The notes under the pieces were generated by a model, which worked only from the letters and a program-made list of their open reading frames with translations, searched no databases and was not told where the DNA came from. The translations under genes were made by a program, and so were the position numbers. From Parcubacteria group bacterium (lineage in GTDB: Bacteria; Patescibacteriota; Minisyncoccia; Phycocordibacterales; JABMNX01), in the NCBI GenBank assembly GCA_016784305.1, contig JADHUY010000004.1, positions 1-33,687 of the forward strand: a stretch of 33,687 nt of DNA, read 5' to 3'. Position 1 is the stretch's first letter. Every line of letters begins with the position of its first letter. Positions 1 to 8,192 of this stretch are shown piece by piece.

Positions 1-26
1 CTTGTACTCCATCCCCGGTACTTTAC

Positions 27-43
27 GAGACGCACTGCGTCTC
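27..43. repeat. Short perfect inverted repeat
   Basis: The arms GAGACGCA and TGCGTCTC are perfect 8-bp complements around a single C. The repeat lies in the otherwise gene-free first 195 bases. No T-run follows it, so a terminator is not supported; it could be an operator-like palindrome or part of a structure that begins outside the window. Apart from this and the promoter-like pair at 146-174, I see nothing else in 1-195. Confidence 0.35.
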
Positions 44-145
44 TGCGCACCTTTCCCATTTTTGGGTTTGTTGTGTATGCCATATACGTAAAGCTTACTA
101 AATTATCCGGTGGTGATTCCAAGGTAGTGAGATATTACGGTGCTA

Positions 146-174
146 TTGACTAGTTGGCAACCTAATGATACAAA
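146..174 (+). promoter_or_regulatory. Possible sigma70-type promoter for the regulator gene
   Basis: TTGACT (146-151) and TACAAA (169-174) are separated by 17 bp, about 20 bp upstream of the ATG at 196. The -35 is good and the -10 is weak. It is the best promoter candidate in the leading gap. Confidence 0.3.
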
Positions 175-195
175 TAACAGAACAATATATAACTA

Positions 196-1224
196 ATGGC
201 AACACTTAGCTTTAAACCAAAAACCGTAACCAGCCAGCTTCTCGCTGTTCTTCCTGACCGCGCACGTGATGTTCTAATCAGTCGCTACGGTCTAGGCTCT
301 AAACCTGAAAAGATGACTCTTGAAGCTATTGGTAAGAAATATAGAATTACACGTGAGCGAGTGCGCCAAGTTGAAAACTACGCATTGGCTGGTATACGAA
401 AGTCAGACGATTTTTTAAAGGCGAAGGAGTGTTTCTCTGAACTTGAGGAAGTTATTGACTCGCTTGGCGGTGTGGTTTCAGAAGACGAACTACTCAATAC
501 TGTTTCAAAGGACAAGAGTATTCAGAACCAGGTTCACTTCTTATTGGTGCTTGGGGACACATTTACAAAAAAGAAGGAGGATACTGAATTTGGACACAGA
601 TGGTATGTAGATGAAGACCTTGCCGAGAATGTTCAAACCGCACTTCGTAACCTCTATAGTGGACTTTCAGATGACGATCTTATTCCAGAGTCAGAAATGT
701 TAAGCACGTTTCTAGATGAAGTAAAAAATCTAAATCAAAAATACAGAAATGAAGAGATTTTAATGAGATGGCTCTCGCTTTCAAAAGGTCTTGGTAAGAA
801 TCCACTAGGGGAGTGGGGTCTATCTGCATCCTCAAACGTAAAGGCAAAAGGGATGAGGGACTATGCGTATCTTGCTATTAAGCGACACGGGTCTCCGATG
901 CACTTTACAGAAGTTGCCAAATCCATTGCTGAACTTTTCAAACGCAAGGCTCATGTTGCAACTTGCCACAACGAGTTGATTAAAGATGCACGTTTCGTGC
1001 TAGTTGGGAGGGGACTATATGCGCTTACGGAGTGGGGCTACACTAGCGGAGTTGTAAAAGAAGTCATAAAAGATTTTTTGAGTGAAAACGGGCCATTAAC
1101 TCGTGAAGAGATAATTGATTTGGTTAGAAAGGAGAGATATGTTAAAGACAACACAATTTTAGTAAATCTTCAGGATTCATCTACATTTAAGAAGGACAAG
1201 CAGGGCCGGTATACTTTAGCGTAA
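196..1224 (+). CDS. Sigma-70 region 4-like HTH protein with C-terminal HARE-HTH domain
   Basis: This is a probable transcription regulator or RNA-polymerase-associated protein of 342 residues. Residues about 17-70 read like sigma-70 region 4: LPDRARDVLISRYGLG, then LEAIGKKYRITRERVRQVE, the -35-recognition helix-turn-helix. Residues about 225-342 resemble one or two HARE-HTH winged-helix units (HGSPMHFTEVAKSI, later GPLTREEIIDLV), the fold of the RNA polymerase delta subunit N-terminus. No sigma region 2 is present, so it cannot melt promoters like a normal sigma factor. The middle (about 75-220) is acidic and not recognised. It stands alone with its own upstream gap. The start is the first ATG of the ORF and no Shine-Dalgarno is visible. 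Domain calls come from motif memory, and the biological target is unknown. Confidence 0.8.
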   Translation: MATLSFKPKTVTSQLLAVLPDRARDVLISRYGLGSKPEKMTLEAIGKKYRITRERVRQVENYALAGIRKSDDFLKAKECFSELEEVIDSLGGVVSEDELLNTVSKDKSIQNQVHFLLVLGDTFTKKKEDTEFGHRWYVDEDLAENVQTALRNLYSGLSDDDLIPESEMLSTFLDEVKNLNQKYRNEEILMRWLSLSKGLGKNPLGEWGLSASSNVKAKGMRDYAYLAIKRHGSPMHFTEVAKSIAELFKRKAHVATCHNELIKDARFVLVGRGLYALTEWGYTSGVVKEVIKDFLSENGPLTREEIIDLVRKERYVKDNTILVNLQDSSTFKKDKQGRYTLA

Positions 1225-1290
1225 GATTGTTAACGATTTCTACAAAAGTGTTCATCCGTTTGAATGGATTTGTTGTATTATAAGTGATAC

Positions 1291-2631
1291 ATGGATGGTC
1301 CAATAAAAACTCTTGAAGGATTTGGAATAGCGCCAACTGTAGTTTTGCCGTTGGTGCTATCTGCTGTGCTTTATACTTCTCATAGAATTGTTCCAGAGTT
1401 TTTTGATGCCACATTCCGCTCGTTGATTGTTCTAGCACCTTTATGGTTCCCGATTGTTCTACTGATTGTATTTTGGAAGATTTGGGTTCCATACATTCGT
1501 TCGTATTGGATAATGCATGAGCAGGAACATATTCTTCTTGAAATACGCATTCCACGAGAGATTGTAAAATCACCACTTGCAATGGATACAATTATTACAA
1601 ACCTCCATGCTGGCTTTGGGGAGACTACCTTTATTGATAGGTATATTACTGGGAAAACACGCGCTTGGTTTTCACTCGAAATAGTCTCTATTGAGGGAGA
1701 AATTCATTTTTATATTTGGACTAGAAAATATCTGAAAAACTTTATTGAAGCGCAAATATATGGGCAGTATCCAGATATGGAAATAAAGGTTGTAAATGAC
1801 TATGCATCTGAACTTGGCTATAATCCGGAGGAACATATGTTGTGGGGATGTGACTTTATGCTCCCTGAAAAAGACGCGTACCCAATAAAAACTTATGTGG
1901 ATTATGGTCTGACGGATGACCCTAAAGAAGAACTCAAGGTTGATCCCATGTCTGGTTTTTTTGAATTTCTTAGCAAGATGGGTCCTGGTGAGCAAATTTG
2001 GTTTCAAATGCTTATCAGGGTTAATAAGGGGTCGCGCCCAGAAGATAAAATATTTAAGCCGGGATTTCCGTTTGGGCATACCACTACATGGGAAAAAGAA
2101 GCGCACGAAGAAATTGAGAAGATTAGGCTTGATGCTTCTCCAGAGATACCAGATTTTAGCGACCCAAGTAAAATGTCTCGCGGTTTCCCAAACCCAACTC
2201 CTGGGCAAGTTGAGAAGTTAAAAGCCATTGATAGGACTCTTGGGAAAATTGCGTTTGATGTAGGAATGCGAGGGATATACTTAGCAAAGAAGGAGAACTT
2301 CAATGGTACAAATATACCTGGATTGCTATTATCATTTAGACAGTTAAATACTGTTAATTTTAACACTGTAACTCCAACTAGATGGCATATGTTTACTGAC
2401 TACCCATGGCAGGACTTTATGGGTATAAGAGAAGAGCGCATTAGAAAAAGAGTCTCAGATGCGTACAGACGTCGCTCATGGTTTCATGCACCGTATAAGA
2501 CAAAATCCTATGTGATGAGTAGCGAGGAGATTGCTACTATATTTCACTTTCCAGGTGCGGTTTCTGAAGCACCAAACCTACCGCGTATAACTTCAACTCG
2601 TGGTGAAGCTCCGGCTAATCTGCCAACATAA
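1291..2631 (+). CDS. Conserved-type membrane protein with two N-terminal TM segments, unknown function
   Basis: This 446-residue protein has two hydrophobic stretches near the N-terminus (about 13-33 and 45-68, ending FPIVLLIVFWKIWVPYI). A soluble region of about 375 residues follows, with mixed alpha/beta character and a proline-rich tail. No Walker A, protease or transferase motif is visible. The soluble part (EHILLEIRIPREIVKSPLAM and following) reminds me of membrane-anchored domains that accompany VirB4/TraC-type ATPases in Patescibacteria, but this is a weak memory-based impression. The gene ends one base before mltG, so the two are probably co-transcribed and it may act at the cell envelope. 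The ATG at 1291 follows TATTATAAG closely, suggesting a very short 5' UTR. Confidence 0.7.
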   Translation: MDGPIKTLEGFGIAPTVVLPLVLSAVLYTSHRIVPEFFDATFRSLIVLAPLWFPIVLLIVFWKIWVPYIRSYWIMHEQEHILLEIRIPREIVKSPLAMDTIITNLHAGFGETTFIDRYITGKTRAWFSLEIVSIEGEIHFYIWTRKYLKNFIEAQIYGQYPDMEIKVVNDYASELGYNPEEHMLWGCDFMLPEKDAYPIKTYVDYGLTDDPKEELKVDPMSGFFEFLSKMGPGEQIWFQMLIRVNKGSRPEDKIFKPGFPFGHTTTWEKEAHEEIEKIRLDASPEIPDFSDPSKMSRGFPNPTPGQVEKLKAIDRTLGKIAFDVGMRGIYLAKKENFNGTNIPGLLLSFRQLNTVNFNTVTPTRWHMFTDYPWQDFMGIREERIRKRVSDAYRRRSWFHAPYKTKSYVMSSEEIATIFHFPGAVSEAPNLPRITSTRGEAPANLPT

Positions 2632-2632
2632 G

Positions 2633-3643
2633 ATGAGAGAAATATTTAACGACAACTTAAACAAAGTTCACGGAACAGCCCGCAATTGGCTTAGTGACGA
2701 TAGAAATAAATATATTACTCTAGGTTTTTTTGTGGTTGGTGCACTTTCGTTAATACACGTTTTGTTTTTAAGCGCACCAGAGAAGTTCCCTGTGCAAAGC
2801 ACCGTTTCAATTGAAAATGGTGTAACGCTTGGGGAGGTGGCAACGCAGTTTAAAGAGGATAACGTAGTCCGTTCAGATTTGCTTCTTAAACTGTTCGTTG
2901 TTCTTTTGGGTGGAGATAGAAATGTTATGGCTGGGGAATATTACATGGGTGTGCATCAAAGTGTGTTTAAAATTGCAAGAAGGATGACCTCCGGTGCATT
3001 TGAGCTTGACCTAGTTTCAATAAGCATCCCAGAAGGTGCAACAATTGCCGATATGGCAATTATATTTAGTAGAAGGCTTCCAGAGTTTGATGCAGATAGA
3101 TTCATCTCTATAGCAGGGGATGAAGAGGGCTACTTGTTTCCTGATACATATTTCTTTTTCCCAAATACGACTGACATACAAGTGATAGACGTGATGCGAG
3201 AGACATTTAAACAAAACATTGAAAGCATAAGCTCGGAGATTGAAGCTTTTGGTGAGCCTGTGGAGGACGTAATTATAATGGCATCAATCTTAGAGAAAGA
3301 GGCACGACGCCTGCAAACTAAGAGAAAAATTTCAGGGGTGCTTTGGAGGAGAATCTCAATAGGGATGCCTCTTCAGGTTGACGCAGTATTCCCTTACATC
3401 ATTGGTAAAAATACATTTGAATTAACTCTTGAGGATCTTAGAAACGAATCTCCGTATAACACTTATGTACACAAAGGTCTTCCACCAGCTCCAATTGCCA
3501 ACCCAGGACTTTCTTCAATACTTGCTGCGGTGACCCCTATCCCGAGCGACTACCTTTTTTACTTAGCAGACAGAAATGGAATAACACACTATAGTGCCAC
3601 ATTTGAGGAGCATAAAAAGAAAAAGAGACTTTACTTAAACTAG
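2633..3643 (+). CDS. mltG: Endolytic murein transglycosylase MltG (YceG family)
   Basis: MltG is a membrane-anchored lytic transglycosylase that cuts nascent glycan strands and so helps set glycan length. The product is 336 residues with one TM at about 28-46 (YITLGFFVVGALSLIHVLF). The YceG signatures are clear: EEGYLFPDTYFF, ASILEKEARR (probable catalytic Glu at about 221), and SPYNTYVHKGLPP followed by PIANPG. The ORF track opens at 2600 inside the upstream gene, but ATG 2633 gives a standard basic N-terminus before the TM and sits one base after the upstream stop, matching the junction pattern seen across the window. It belongs functionally with the mraY-ftsW-murG genes at the far end. Confidence 0.95.
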   Translation: MREIFNDNLNKVHGTARNWLSDDRNKYITLGFFVVGALSLIHVLFLSAPEKFPVQSTVSIENGVTLGEVATQFKEDNVVRSDLLLKLFVVLLGGDRNVMAGEYYMGVHQSVFKIARRMTSGAFELDLVSISIPEGATIADMAIIFSRRLPEFDADRFISIAGDEEGYLFPDTYFFFPNTTDIQVIDVMRETFKQNIESISSEIEAFGEPVEDVIIMASILEKEARRLQTKRKISGVLWRRISIGMPLQVDAVFPYIIGKNTFELTLEDLRNESPYNTYVHKGLPPAPIANPGLSSILAAVTPIPSDYLFYLADRNGITHYSATFEEHKKKKRLYLN

Positions 3644-3678
3644 CTTGTTTTAAAGCAAGGAGTGCGGTATTTAATAGC

Positions 3679-4737
3679 ATGGAAAAAAAAGGCAAAAAAG
3701 TATTTGTTGGCTTAAGCGGTGGTGTAGATTCATCCGTAGCCGCAGCTCTCTTGAAAGATAGAGGTTATACGGTTGAAGGTGTTTTCATAAAGGTGTGGCA
3801 GCCTGCGTTTTTGAAGTGTTCATGGCCTGAAGATAGGCTTGATGCTATGAGAGTCTGTGCAGTCTTAGGGATTCCGTTTAGGACACTGGATTTAAGTAAT
3901 GAGTATAAAAAAGAAGTCGTGGATTATATGATATCTGAATATAAGGTCGGCAGAACCCCAAACCCTGATGTTATGTGCAATAGGTATATTAAGTTTGGAA
4001 AATTTTTGGAGTATGCTCTTAAGGAAGGTGCTGATTACATAGCGACTGGTCACTACGCTCGTGTGACTATAAAAGAAGATGAGTTATTTTTGCAAAAAGG
4101 AGTGGATGAAAAAAAAGACCAGTCTTACTTTTTATGGACGCTTACGCAAAATGATTTAAAGCATGTTCTGTTTCCTATTGGTGACGTAATAAAGTCTGAC
4201 ACTAGAAAACTGGCTATGCAGTTTAAGCTTCCAACTGCTACAAAAAGTGAGAGCCAAGGGCTATGCTTTTTAGGCGAAGTTAATCTAAAGGAGTTTCTTA
4301 GCGAGTTTATTGATATTTCCGTCGGCGACGTTCTGTCGGAAGACGGTAATGTTATTGGCGTGCATGACGGGGCGATTATTTATACGTTGGGACAAAGACA
4401 TGGTTTTACAATTTTAAATAAAGAAGAAAGGGAGAGACCACACTATGTTGTATCTAAAGATATTAAAAGTAATACGATTACTGTCTCAGAAAGCGTAGCA
4501 GAAACTCAAAATAACGAATATATAAGCTTGATTAAAACGAATTGGATTAATGCTATTCCGGATCTAAATGTCAATTATTTTGCTAAAATTCGCCATCAAG
4601 GGGCTAGTTTAGTTTGTAACGTATTTGAGAATGGTGCAAAGGTAAAGTTTCTAGGGAAAGCAGATGCTGTGGCGTGCGGGCAGTCCATTGTTATTTATGA
4701 TGAAGAGGTGTGTATAGGTGGAGGGGTTGCAAATTAG
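3679..4737 (+). CDS. mnmA: tRNA-specific 2-thiouridylase MnmA
   Basis: MnmA activates U34 of Lys/Glu/Gln tRNAs with ATP and inserts sulfur to give s2U34. The 352-residue protein has the PP-loop SGGVDSS at about 13-19, the catalytic cysteine in NPDVMCNRYIKFG (about Cys100), a second cysteine in SQGLCFLGE (about Cys196), and the GHYAR and DQSYFL motifs. Both cysteines needed for persulfide chemistry are present. The C-terminal beta-barrel is retained, including LGQRHG and a final SIVIYDEEVCIGGG. The start follows a 35-nt gap after mltG; AAGGAG lies there but is about 16 nt from the ATG, too far for a normal ribosome site. A sulfur donor gene is not in the window. Confidence 0.96.
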   Translation: MEKKGKKVFVGLSGGVDSSVAAALLKDRGYTVEGVFIKVWQPAFLKCSWPEDRLDAMRVCAVLGIPFRTLDLSNEYKKEVVDYMISEYKVGRTPNPDVMCNRYIKFGKFLEYALKEGADYIATGHYARVTIKEDELFLQKGVDEKKDQSYFLWTLTQNDLKHVLFPIGDVIKSDTRKLAMQFKLPTATKSESQGLCFLGEVNLKEFLSEFIDISVGDVLSEDGNVIGVHDGAIIYTLGQRHGFTILNKEERERPHYVVSKDIKSNTITVSESVAETQNNEYISLIKTNWINAIPDLNVNYFAKIRHQGASLVCNVFENGAKVKFLGKADAVACGQSIVIYDEEVCIGGGVAN

Positions 4738-4744
4738 TTTTGCG

Positions 4745-4753
4745 TGCTATTAT
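4745..4753 (+). promoter_or_regulatory. Extended -10 box giving a probably leaderless transcript
   Basis: TGC followed by TATTAT ends at 4753. Standard spacing puts +1 at 4760, which is the A of the next ATG. The box lies just after the mnmA stop. A weak TTGCAA at 727-732 of the same kilobase (4727-4732) is 15 bp upstream. Confidence 0.55.
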
Positions 4754-4759
4754 ATTTTC

Positions 4760-5194
4760 ATGAATGATGACTTACTTGAAACATCAAAAGCCTTTATGGG
4801 GATTCTTATTCTCATTGCTGTTGGGATATTTTTGTATTTTTCATTTGAGAATATCTCTAGCAAAGAAATGACAATGGGGAGTGAGAGTGGTCTGGTGGTA
4901 AAGCATCTTTTTGAAGGAGATGTGCACACGGTGGTTGGTACAGTAGACTTGCCAACTCCATGCCACAGGTTGCGTACCGAGGTCAGTGTTGCAGAAAGCA
5001 ATCCAGAAACTGTCACAATAGTACTTACTCCAGAAACAGAGGCAGAACTTTGTGCTCAAGCCGTCACACCGCAGACATTTCTAGCATCGTTTCAAGCTAG
5101 TGTCGGAGCTAGTATATATGCAAGGGTAAATGGAGTTAACGCACCACTTGAAATTATTGAAGTCTCAAAGAAAGAGGACTTGGAGTCTTTTTAA
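4760..5194 (+). CDS. Membrane-anchored protein of unknown function
   Basis: The product is 144 residues. One TM segment lies at about 12-30 (AFMGILILIAVGIFLYFSF), followed by an outer domain of about 110 residues rich in beta-forming Val/Thr. Two cysteines (TPCHRL and ELCAQ) could form a disulfide outside the membrane. I do not recognise the family. The ORF track opens at 4718 inside mnmA, but ATG 4760 is preferred because it starts directly before the TM segment and lies at the predicted transcription start of an extended -10 box. The next gene follows after 2 nt, so both are likely in one transcript. Confidence 0.65.
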   Translation: MNDDLLETSKAFMGILILIAVGIFLYFSFENISSKEMTMGSESGLVVKHLFEGDVHTVVGTVDLPTPCHRLRTEVSVAESNPETVTIVLTPETEAELCAQAVTPQTFLASFQASVGASIYARVNGVNAPLEIIEVSKKEDLESF

Positions 5195-5196
5195 CT

Positions 5197-6057
5197 ATGG
5201 TAAATAAGAAAGATTCTATTCTCATCACAAAAGCTGATGGTGAGAAGGAAATGTTTAGTTACGAAAAGTTAGCCAGCTCTTTAATGCGTGCTGGAGCAGA
5301 TAAAGGGGTGTCTAAAGAAATTGCTGAGGAAATATCTTCAACGTTGATAGAGGGTATTACAACAGAACAAATTTATAGAACAGCATTTGCGCTTTTGAAG
5401 GAGAGGGAGAAGCAGCCAGCCGCAGCGATGTACTCACTCAAACGAGCTGTACTTGATCTTGGTCCAAGCGGTTTTCCATTTGAAGATTTTGTTTCTGAGA
5501 TTTATAGAGCTAAAGACTATAAGGTTTTGACTGGTACCATGATTGAAGGTAAGTGTGCGGAACACGAAGTAGACTTACTTGCGCACTCTGATAATCATGT
5601 ATTTACAGCTGAGGCAAAGTTTCACAACAGGCTTGGATTTAAAACAGATTTAAAAGTCGCACTTTATGTACACGCAAGAACTGACGATATAAAAAACAAT
5701 AGAGAACAACACGAGAAAATATATCAGATAGATGATGGGTACTTAATTACAAACACAGGTTTTACTAGTAGCGCAAAGAGATACGCGAAATGCGTGGGAC
5801 TTAAGCTAGTCGGATGGAATTATCCAGAAAACGGTGGGCTTCAGGATTTAATATCAGAGACTGCGCTTCATCCGATTACATGTCTCACAACTCTTTCAGA
5901 CGAAGAGAAAAGGAAGCTTATGGATGGCAAAAACGTACTTTGTAGGTCAATAACCGATGGGCATGAACTATTACTAGAACAGGGAATATCGCCTAAAAGG
6001 GCTGAAAACATAATGAAAGAGGCGTCAGTATTGTGTCAAGCGGGTACTGGGGTGTAG
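5197..6057 (+). CDS. ATP-cone domain fused to Mrr-like PD-(D/E)XK endonuclease
   Basis: This 286-residue fusion has two recognisable parts. Residues about 7-95 match the ATP-cone nucleotide-sensing domain of ribonucleotide reductases and NrdR (ITKADGEKEMFSYEKLASSL, then ITTEQIYRTAFALLKE). Residues about 96-210 look like an Mrr/restriction-endonuclease-like domain: the catalytic set is HEVD (Asp126) and EAK (Glu139, Lys141), followed by YLITNTGFTSSAKRYA, typical of the family. The last 55 residues include a helix-hairpin-helix-like stretch (EQGISPKRAENI). No methyltransferase or specificity gene is nearby, so it is not an ordinary restriction system. A nucleotide-responsive nuclease for repair or defence is an inference. 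It sits 2 nt after the preceding gene. Confidence 0.8.
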   Translation: MVNKKDSILITKADGEKEMFSYEKLASSLMRAGADKGVSKEIAEEISSTLIEGITTEQIYRTAFALLKEREKQPAAAMYSLKRAVLDLGPSGFPFEDFVSEIYRAKDYKVLTGTMIEGKCAEHEVDLLAHSDNHVFTAEAKFHNRLGFKTDLKVALYVHARTDDIKNNREQHEKIYQIDDGYLITNTGFTSSAKRYAKCVGLKLVGWNYPENGGLQDLISETALHPITCLTTLSDEEKRKLMDGKNVLCRSITDGHELLLEQGISPKRAENIMKEASVLCQAGTGV

Positions 6058-6068
6058 AATTCCGGTAT

Positions 6069-6584
6069 ATGAAATTTATACATTCTCAAACCTTTAAAAC
6101 TGCTTCCGGTTTTATTGCAGGTTTTATAGTAGGGGGAGGAATAGTTTGGTATTCAACTTATCAAATTGATGTCGTGCCTGAAGTTATTGATGATGTTGTT
6201 ATTGAAGTAAGCAGTGAACCAATTGTTGGGAAATCAGATATTGCAATTAATAAAGAGCTAAGTAAGAATTCTGCAATTTTAGTAAAGAATCAGCCATCTG
6301 GAGATAGTGTTGCGATTGATAAGGTCGTACTTGAAGAAGATGGCTGGGTCGTCATCCACGAGGGAACAGAAGGAAGCATTGGGAATGCACTAGGTGCAGT
6401 TAGGCTTGATGCTGGGGAGTATAGTGTTTCAGTTGAGCTTCTTCGCGCCACTATTGAAGGCCAAATATATCGCGCAGTACTTTACAGAGATGATGGTGAC
6501 AGAGAATTTAGTTTGGATTCTGACTTTCCGTTTATGGACTCAAGTGGTGGTCCGGTTGTGACCATGTTTATTACTAGTAACTAA
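6069..6584 (+). CDS. Membrane-anchored protein with DUF7282-type domain
   Basis: The product is 171 residues. A single TM at about 10-28 (ASGFIAGFIVGGGIVWYSTY) is followed by an outer segment. The C-terminal 95 residues match what I recall of DUF7282: GWVVIHEG, a central GQIYRAVLYRDDGD, and the ending GGPVVTMFI. The function of that domain is unknown; in other organisms it occurs in exported or surface proteins. The ORF track opens at 6033 inside the upstream gene, but ATG 6069 begins a short basic N-terminus before the TM and leaves an 11-nt gap, so it is the better start. It is followed after one base by the MgtC-like gene. Confidence 0.7.
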   Translation: MKFIHSQTFKTASGFIAGFIVGGGIVWYSTYQIDVVPEVIDDVVIEVSSEPIVGKSDIAINKELSKNSAILVKNQPSGDSVAIDKVVLEEDGWVVIHEGTEGSIGNALGAVRLDAGEYSVSVELLRATIEGQIYRAVLYRDDGDREFSLDSDFPFMDSSGGPVVTMFITSN

Positions 6585-6585
6585 T

Positions 6586-7086
6586 ATGGAGATATTTATT
6601 CCAAGCTCAACTTTAATTGTTTTTGGTCAGCTACTACTAGCAACATTCCTTGGAATGCTCCTTGGAACAGAGTGTTCGGTTATTGCTGGAAAAGGTGCTG
6701 GCACTAGGACTTTTGCACTAGTTGCTCTTGGCGCATGTCTCTTTACTGTTGTTTCAGTTTTGGTTACATCTGGGTATATTGGTGTAGTTAATTTTGATCC
6801 AATGCGTCTCACGGCTGGAGTCATAACTGGAATCGGATTTCTCGGAGCTGGTGTAATTATATTTAGAGATGACATGCTAAAGGGCCTTACTACTGCTGCA
6901 GGTTTGTGGGTCTCAGCTGCAATTGGAGTTTCAGTTGGCTTTGGACTCTATTCAATAGCAATATTTACAACTTTCTTAACACTTTTAGTATTCACTGGAA
7001 TTTGGTTCGTAGAGAATAACTTAGTTACGTGGACGAAAAATCTCCGTAAAATCGGGCATTTGAAGTTTACTAAGAAAAGCGATTAA
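6586..7086 (+). CDS. MgtC/SapB family membrane protein, short form
   Basis: MgtC proteins are inner-membrane proteins linked to Mg2+ limitation and, in pathogens, to control of F-type ATPase. This 166-residue protein keeps the hydrophobic MgtC core: LLGTECSV, GTRTFALVALGACLFT, DPMRLTAGVITGIGFLGAG and KGLTTAAGLWVSAAIGV, in about five TM segments. It lacks the C-terminal cytoplasmic domain of full-length members (usually above 200 residues). The GLERE-type motif is altered to GTECS, so full activity is not assured. The ATG follows the previous stop by one T. The family call is firm; the physiological role here is not shown. Confidence 0.88.
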   Translation: MEIFIPSSTLIVFGQLLLATFLGMLLGTECSVIAGKGAGTRTFALVALGACLFTVVSVLVTSGYIGVVNFDPMRLTAGVITGIGFLGAGVIIFRDDMLKGLTTAAGLWVSAAIGVSVGFGLYSIAIFTTFLTLLVFTGIWFVENNLVTWTKNLRKIGHLKFTKKSD

Positions 7087-7093
7087 AGCTCTG

Positions 7094-7102
7094 TGCTATA
7101 AT
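7094..7102 (+). promoter_or_regulatory. Extended -10 box for the repair gene run
   Basis: TGC-TATAAT is a perfect extended -10. Its last base is 7102, which puts +1 at about 7109, one base before the ATG at 7110. No good -35 is visible. This would start the nuclease-MGMT-UDG-HD run with a nearly leaderless mRNA. Confidence 0.65.
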
Positions 7103-7109
7103 CGTACTA

Positions 7110-7940
7110 ATGGCGATATATAATCCAGACAGAGGAAGCGCGTGGAACTATGGAGGTGGTAAGTGGCGACTGTCGCGCTCCAAAATAGATCTTTTTGTTT
7201 CATGCCCACGGTGCTTTTATTTAGATAATAAACTAGGTACTAAAAGGCCACCTGGGTACCCGTTTAATCTAAATATCGCCGTAGATACTCTTTTAAAAAA
7301 GGAGTTTGATATTCACCGTAAAGCACAGACGCCGCATCCTCTCATGAAGGAAAATGGTATTGACGCGATACCATTTCAGCACGCCGATATTGACTTATGG
7401 CGCGATAACTTTAAGGGCGCACAGTATAAGCATGAGCCAACGGGTCTAGTAGTTTCTGGTGCTGTAGATGATATTTGGGTCAAACCAAATGGTGAATTGA
7501 TAATCGCTGATTATAAGGCGACTAGTAAAAATGATGAAGTTAATCTAGATGCAGACTGGCAAGATGGGTATAAACGTCAGATGGAGGTTTATCAGTGGCT
7601 CTTTAGGAGAAATGGATTTAAGGTTTCAGACACTGCTTATTTTGTTTATGTAAATGGAAGGACGGACGTAGACACATTTGATGGGAAACTTGAATTTGAT
7701 ATTAAGGTTCTCCCATACACAGGAAGCGATGAGTGGGTTGAACCGAAGCTTTTTGAGATTAAAGAATGCCTAGAGAGCGATGCTATACCAAAGCCAAGTT
7801 CTACCTGTGAATATTGTCCGTATAGGGAAGTTGCGGGTAAGAAGCTACAGAGGTTATTTTTAGAGTGTAAGGTAATAAAGAGAGAAGATGTGCCAGAAAG
7901 TGATGCATCAAAGGAGTCTCCAACAAAAACTCTTTTTTAA
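7110..7940 (+). CDS. PD-(D/E)XK nuclease, RecB/Cas4-like, with four-cysteine putative Fe-S site
   Basis: The 276-residue protein has the RecB-type nuclease core: SGAVDDIW (Asp120), IIADYKAT (Asp134, Lys136) and a downstream QMEVYQWLF motif (Gln157 region). LSRSKIDLFVSCPRCFYLD near the N-terminus and STCEYCPYRE near the C-terminus supply CPxC and CxxC pairs (about Cys32, 35, 243, 246). These are placed like the Fe-S cysteines of AddB and Cas4 nucleases. No cas gene or repeat array is present, so a repair or recombination role is more likely than CRISPR adaptation. It leads a run with MGMT and UDG genes and overlaps neither. The start is ATG 7110, directly at a predicted transcription start. 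Confidence 0.85.
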   Translation: MAIYNPDRGSAWNYGGGKWRLSRSKIDLFVSCPRCFYLDNKLGTKRPPGYPFNLNIAVDTLLKKEFDIHRKAQTPHPLMKENGIDAIPFQHADIDLWRDNFKGAQYKHEPTGLVVSGAVDDIWVKPNGELIIADYKATSKNDEVNLDADWQDGYKRQMEVYQWLFRRNGFKVSDTAYFVYVNGRTDVDTFDGKLEFDIKVLPYTGSDEWVEPKLFEIKECLESDAIPKPSSTCEYCPYREVAGKKLQRLFLECKVIKREDVPESDASKESPTKTLF

Positions 7941-7941
7941 T

Positions 7942-8190
7942 ATGTTTAGAGAAAAAGTATTAAGAATAGTAAAAGGTATACCAAAGGGGGAAACTATGAC
8001 CTATAAGGAGGTAGCGAAGCTTGCTGGTTCTGAGAATGCATCTCGCGCAGTTGGAACCATTATGAAGGCAAGTTACGATACTGCAGTGCCGTGCCATAGG
8101 GTTATTAAGTCAGATGGAAGTCTTGGTGAATATAACCGAGGCACAGATTTAAAGGAGAAGAGGCTTAGGCAAGAAGGTGCAATAAAATAG
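7942..8190 (+). CDS. MGMT-family DNA alkyltransferase, catalytic domain only
   Basis: Proteins of this family remove O6-alkyl groups from guanine by transfer to a cysteine, or flag lesions if the cysteine is missing. The 82-residue product keeps the winged-helix DNA-binding domain (GETMTYKEVAKLAG, SRAVGTIM) and the active-site PCHRV with Cys51, so direct repair is possible. The N-terminal domain of Ada/Ogt-type enzymes is absent. The ORF track start at 7888 runs through the upstream gene; ATG 7942 gives the proper domain start and a TAA-T-ATG junction. Position between a nuclease and a UDG supports a DNA-repair role. Confidence 0.9.
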   Translation: MFREKVLRIVKGIPKGETMTYKEVAKLAGSENASRAVGTIMKASYDTAVPCHRVIKSDGSLGEYNRGTDLKEKRLRQEGAIK

Positions 8191-8192
8191 TC

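Noticed and set aside
1-12. Start of a minus-strand gene (ATG reading left from position 12)
   Set aside because: Only four codons would be inside the window and no convincing promoter or ribosome site precedes it, so it cannot be supported.
1672-2208. Minus-strand ORF of 178 residues opposite the 446-residue membrane protein gene
   Set aside because: It has no recognisable motif or start signal and lies wholly within a well-formed + strand gene. The other minus-strand ORFs in the track are likewise shadows.
7110-7940. Cas4 of a CRISPR system
   Set aside because: The fold and cysteines are Cas4-like, but no repeat array or other cas gene is in the window. The neighbours are repair genes.
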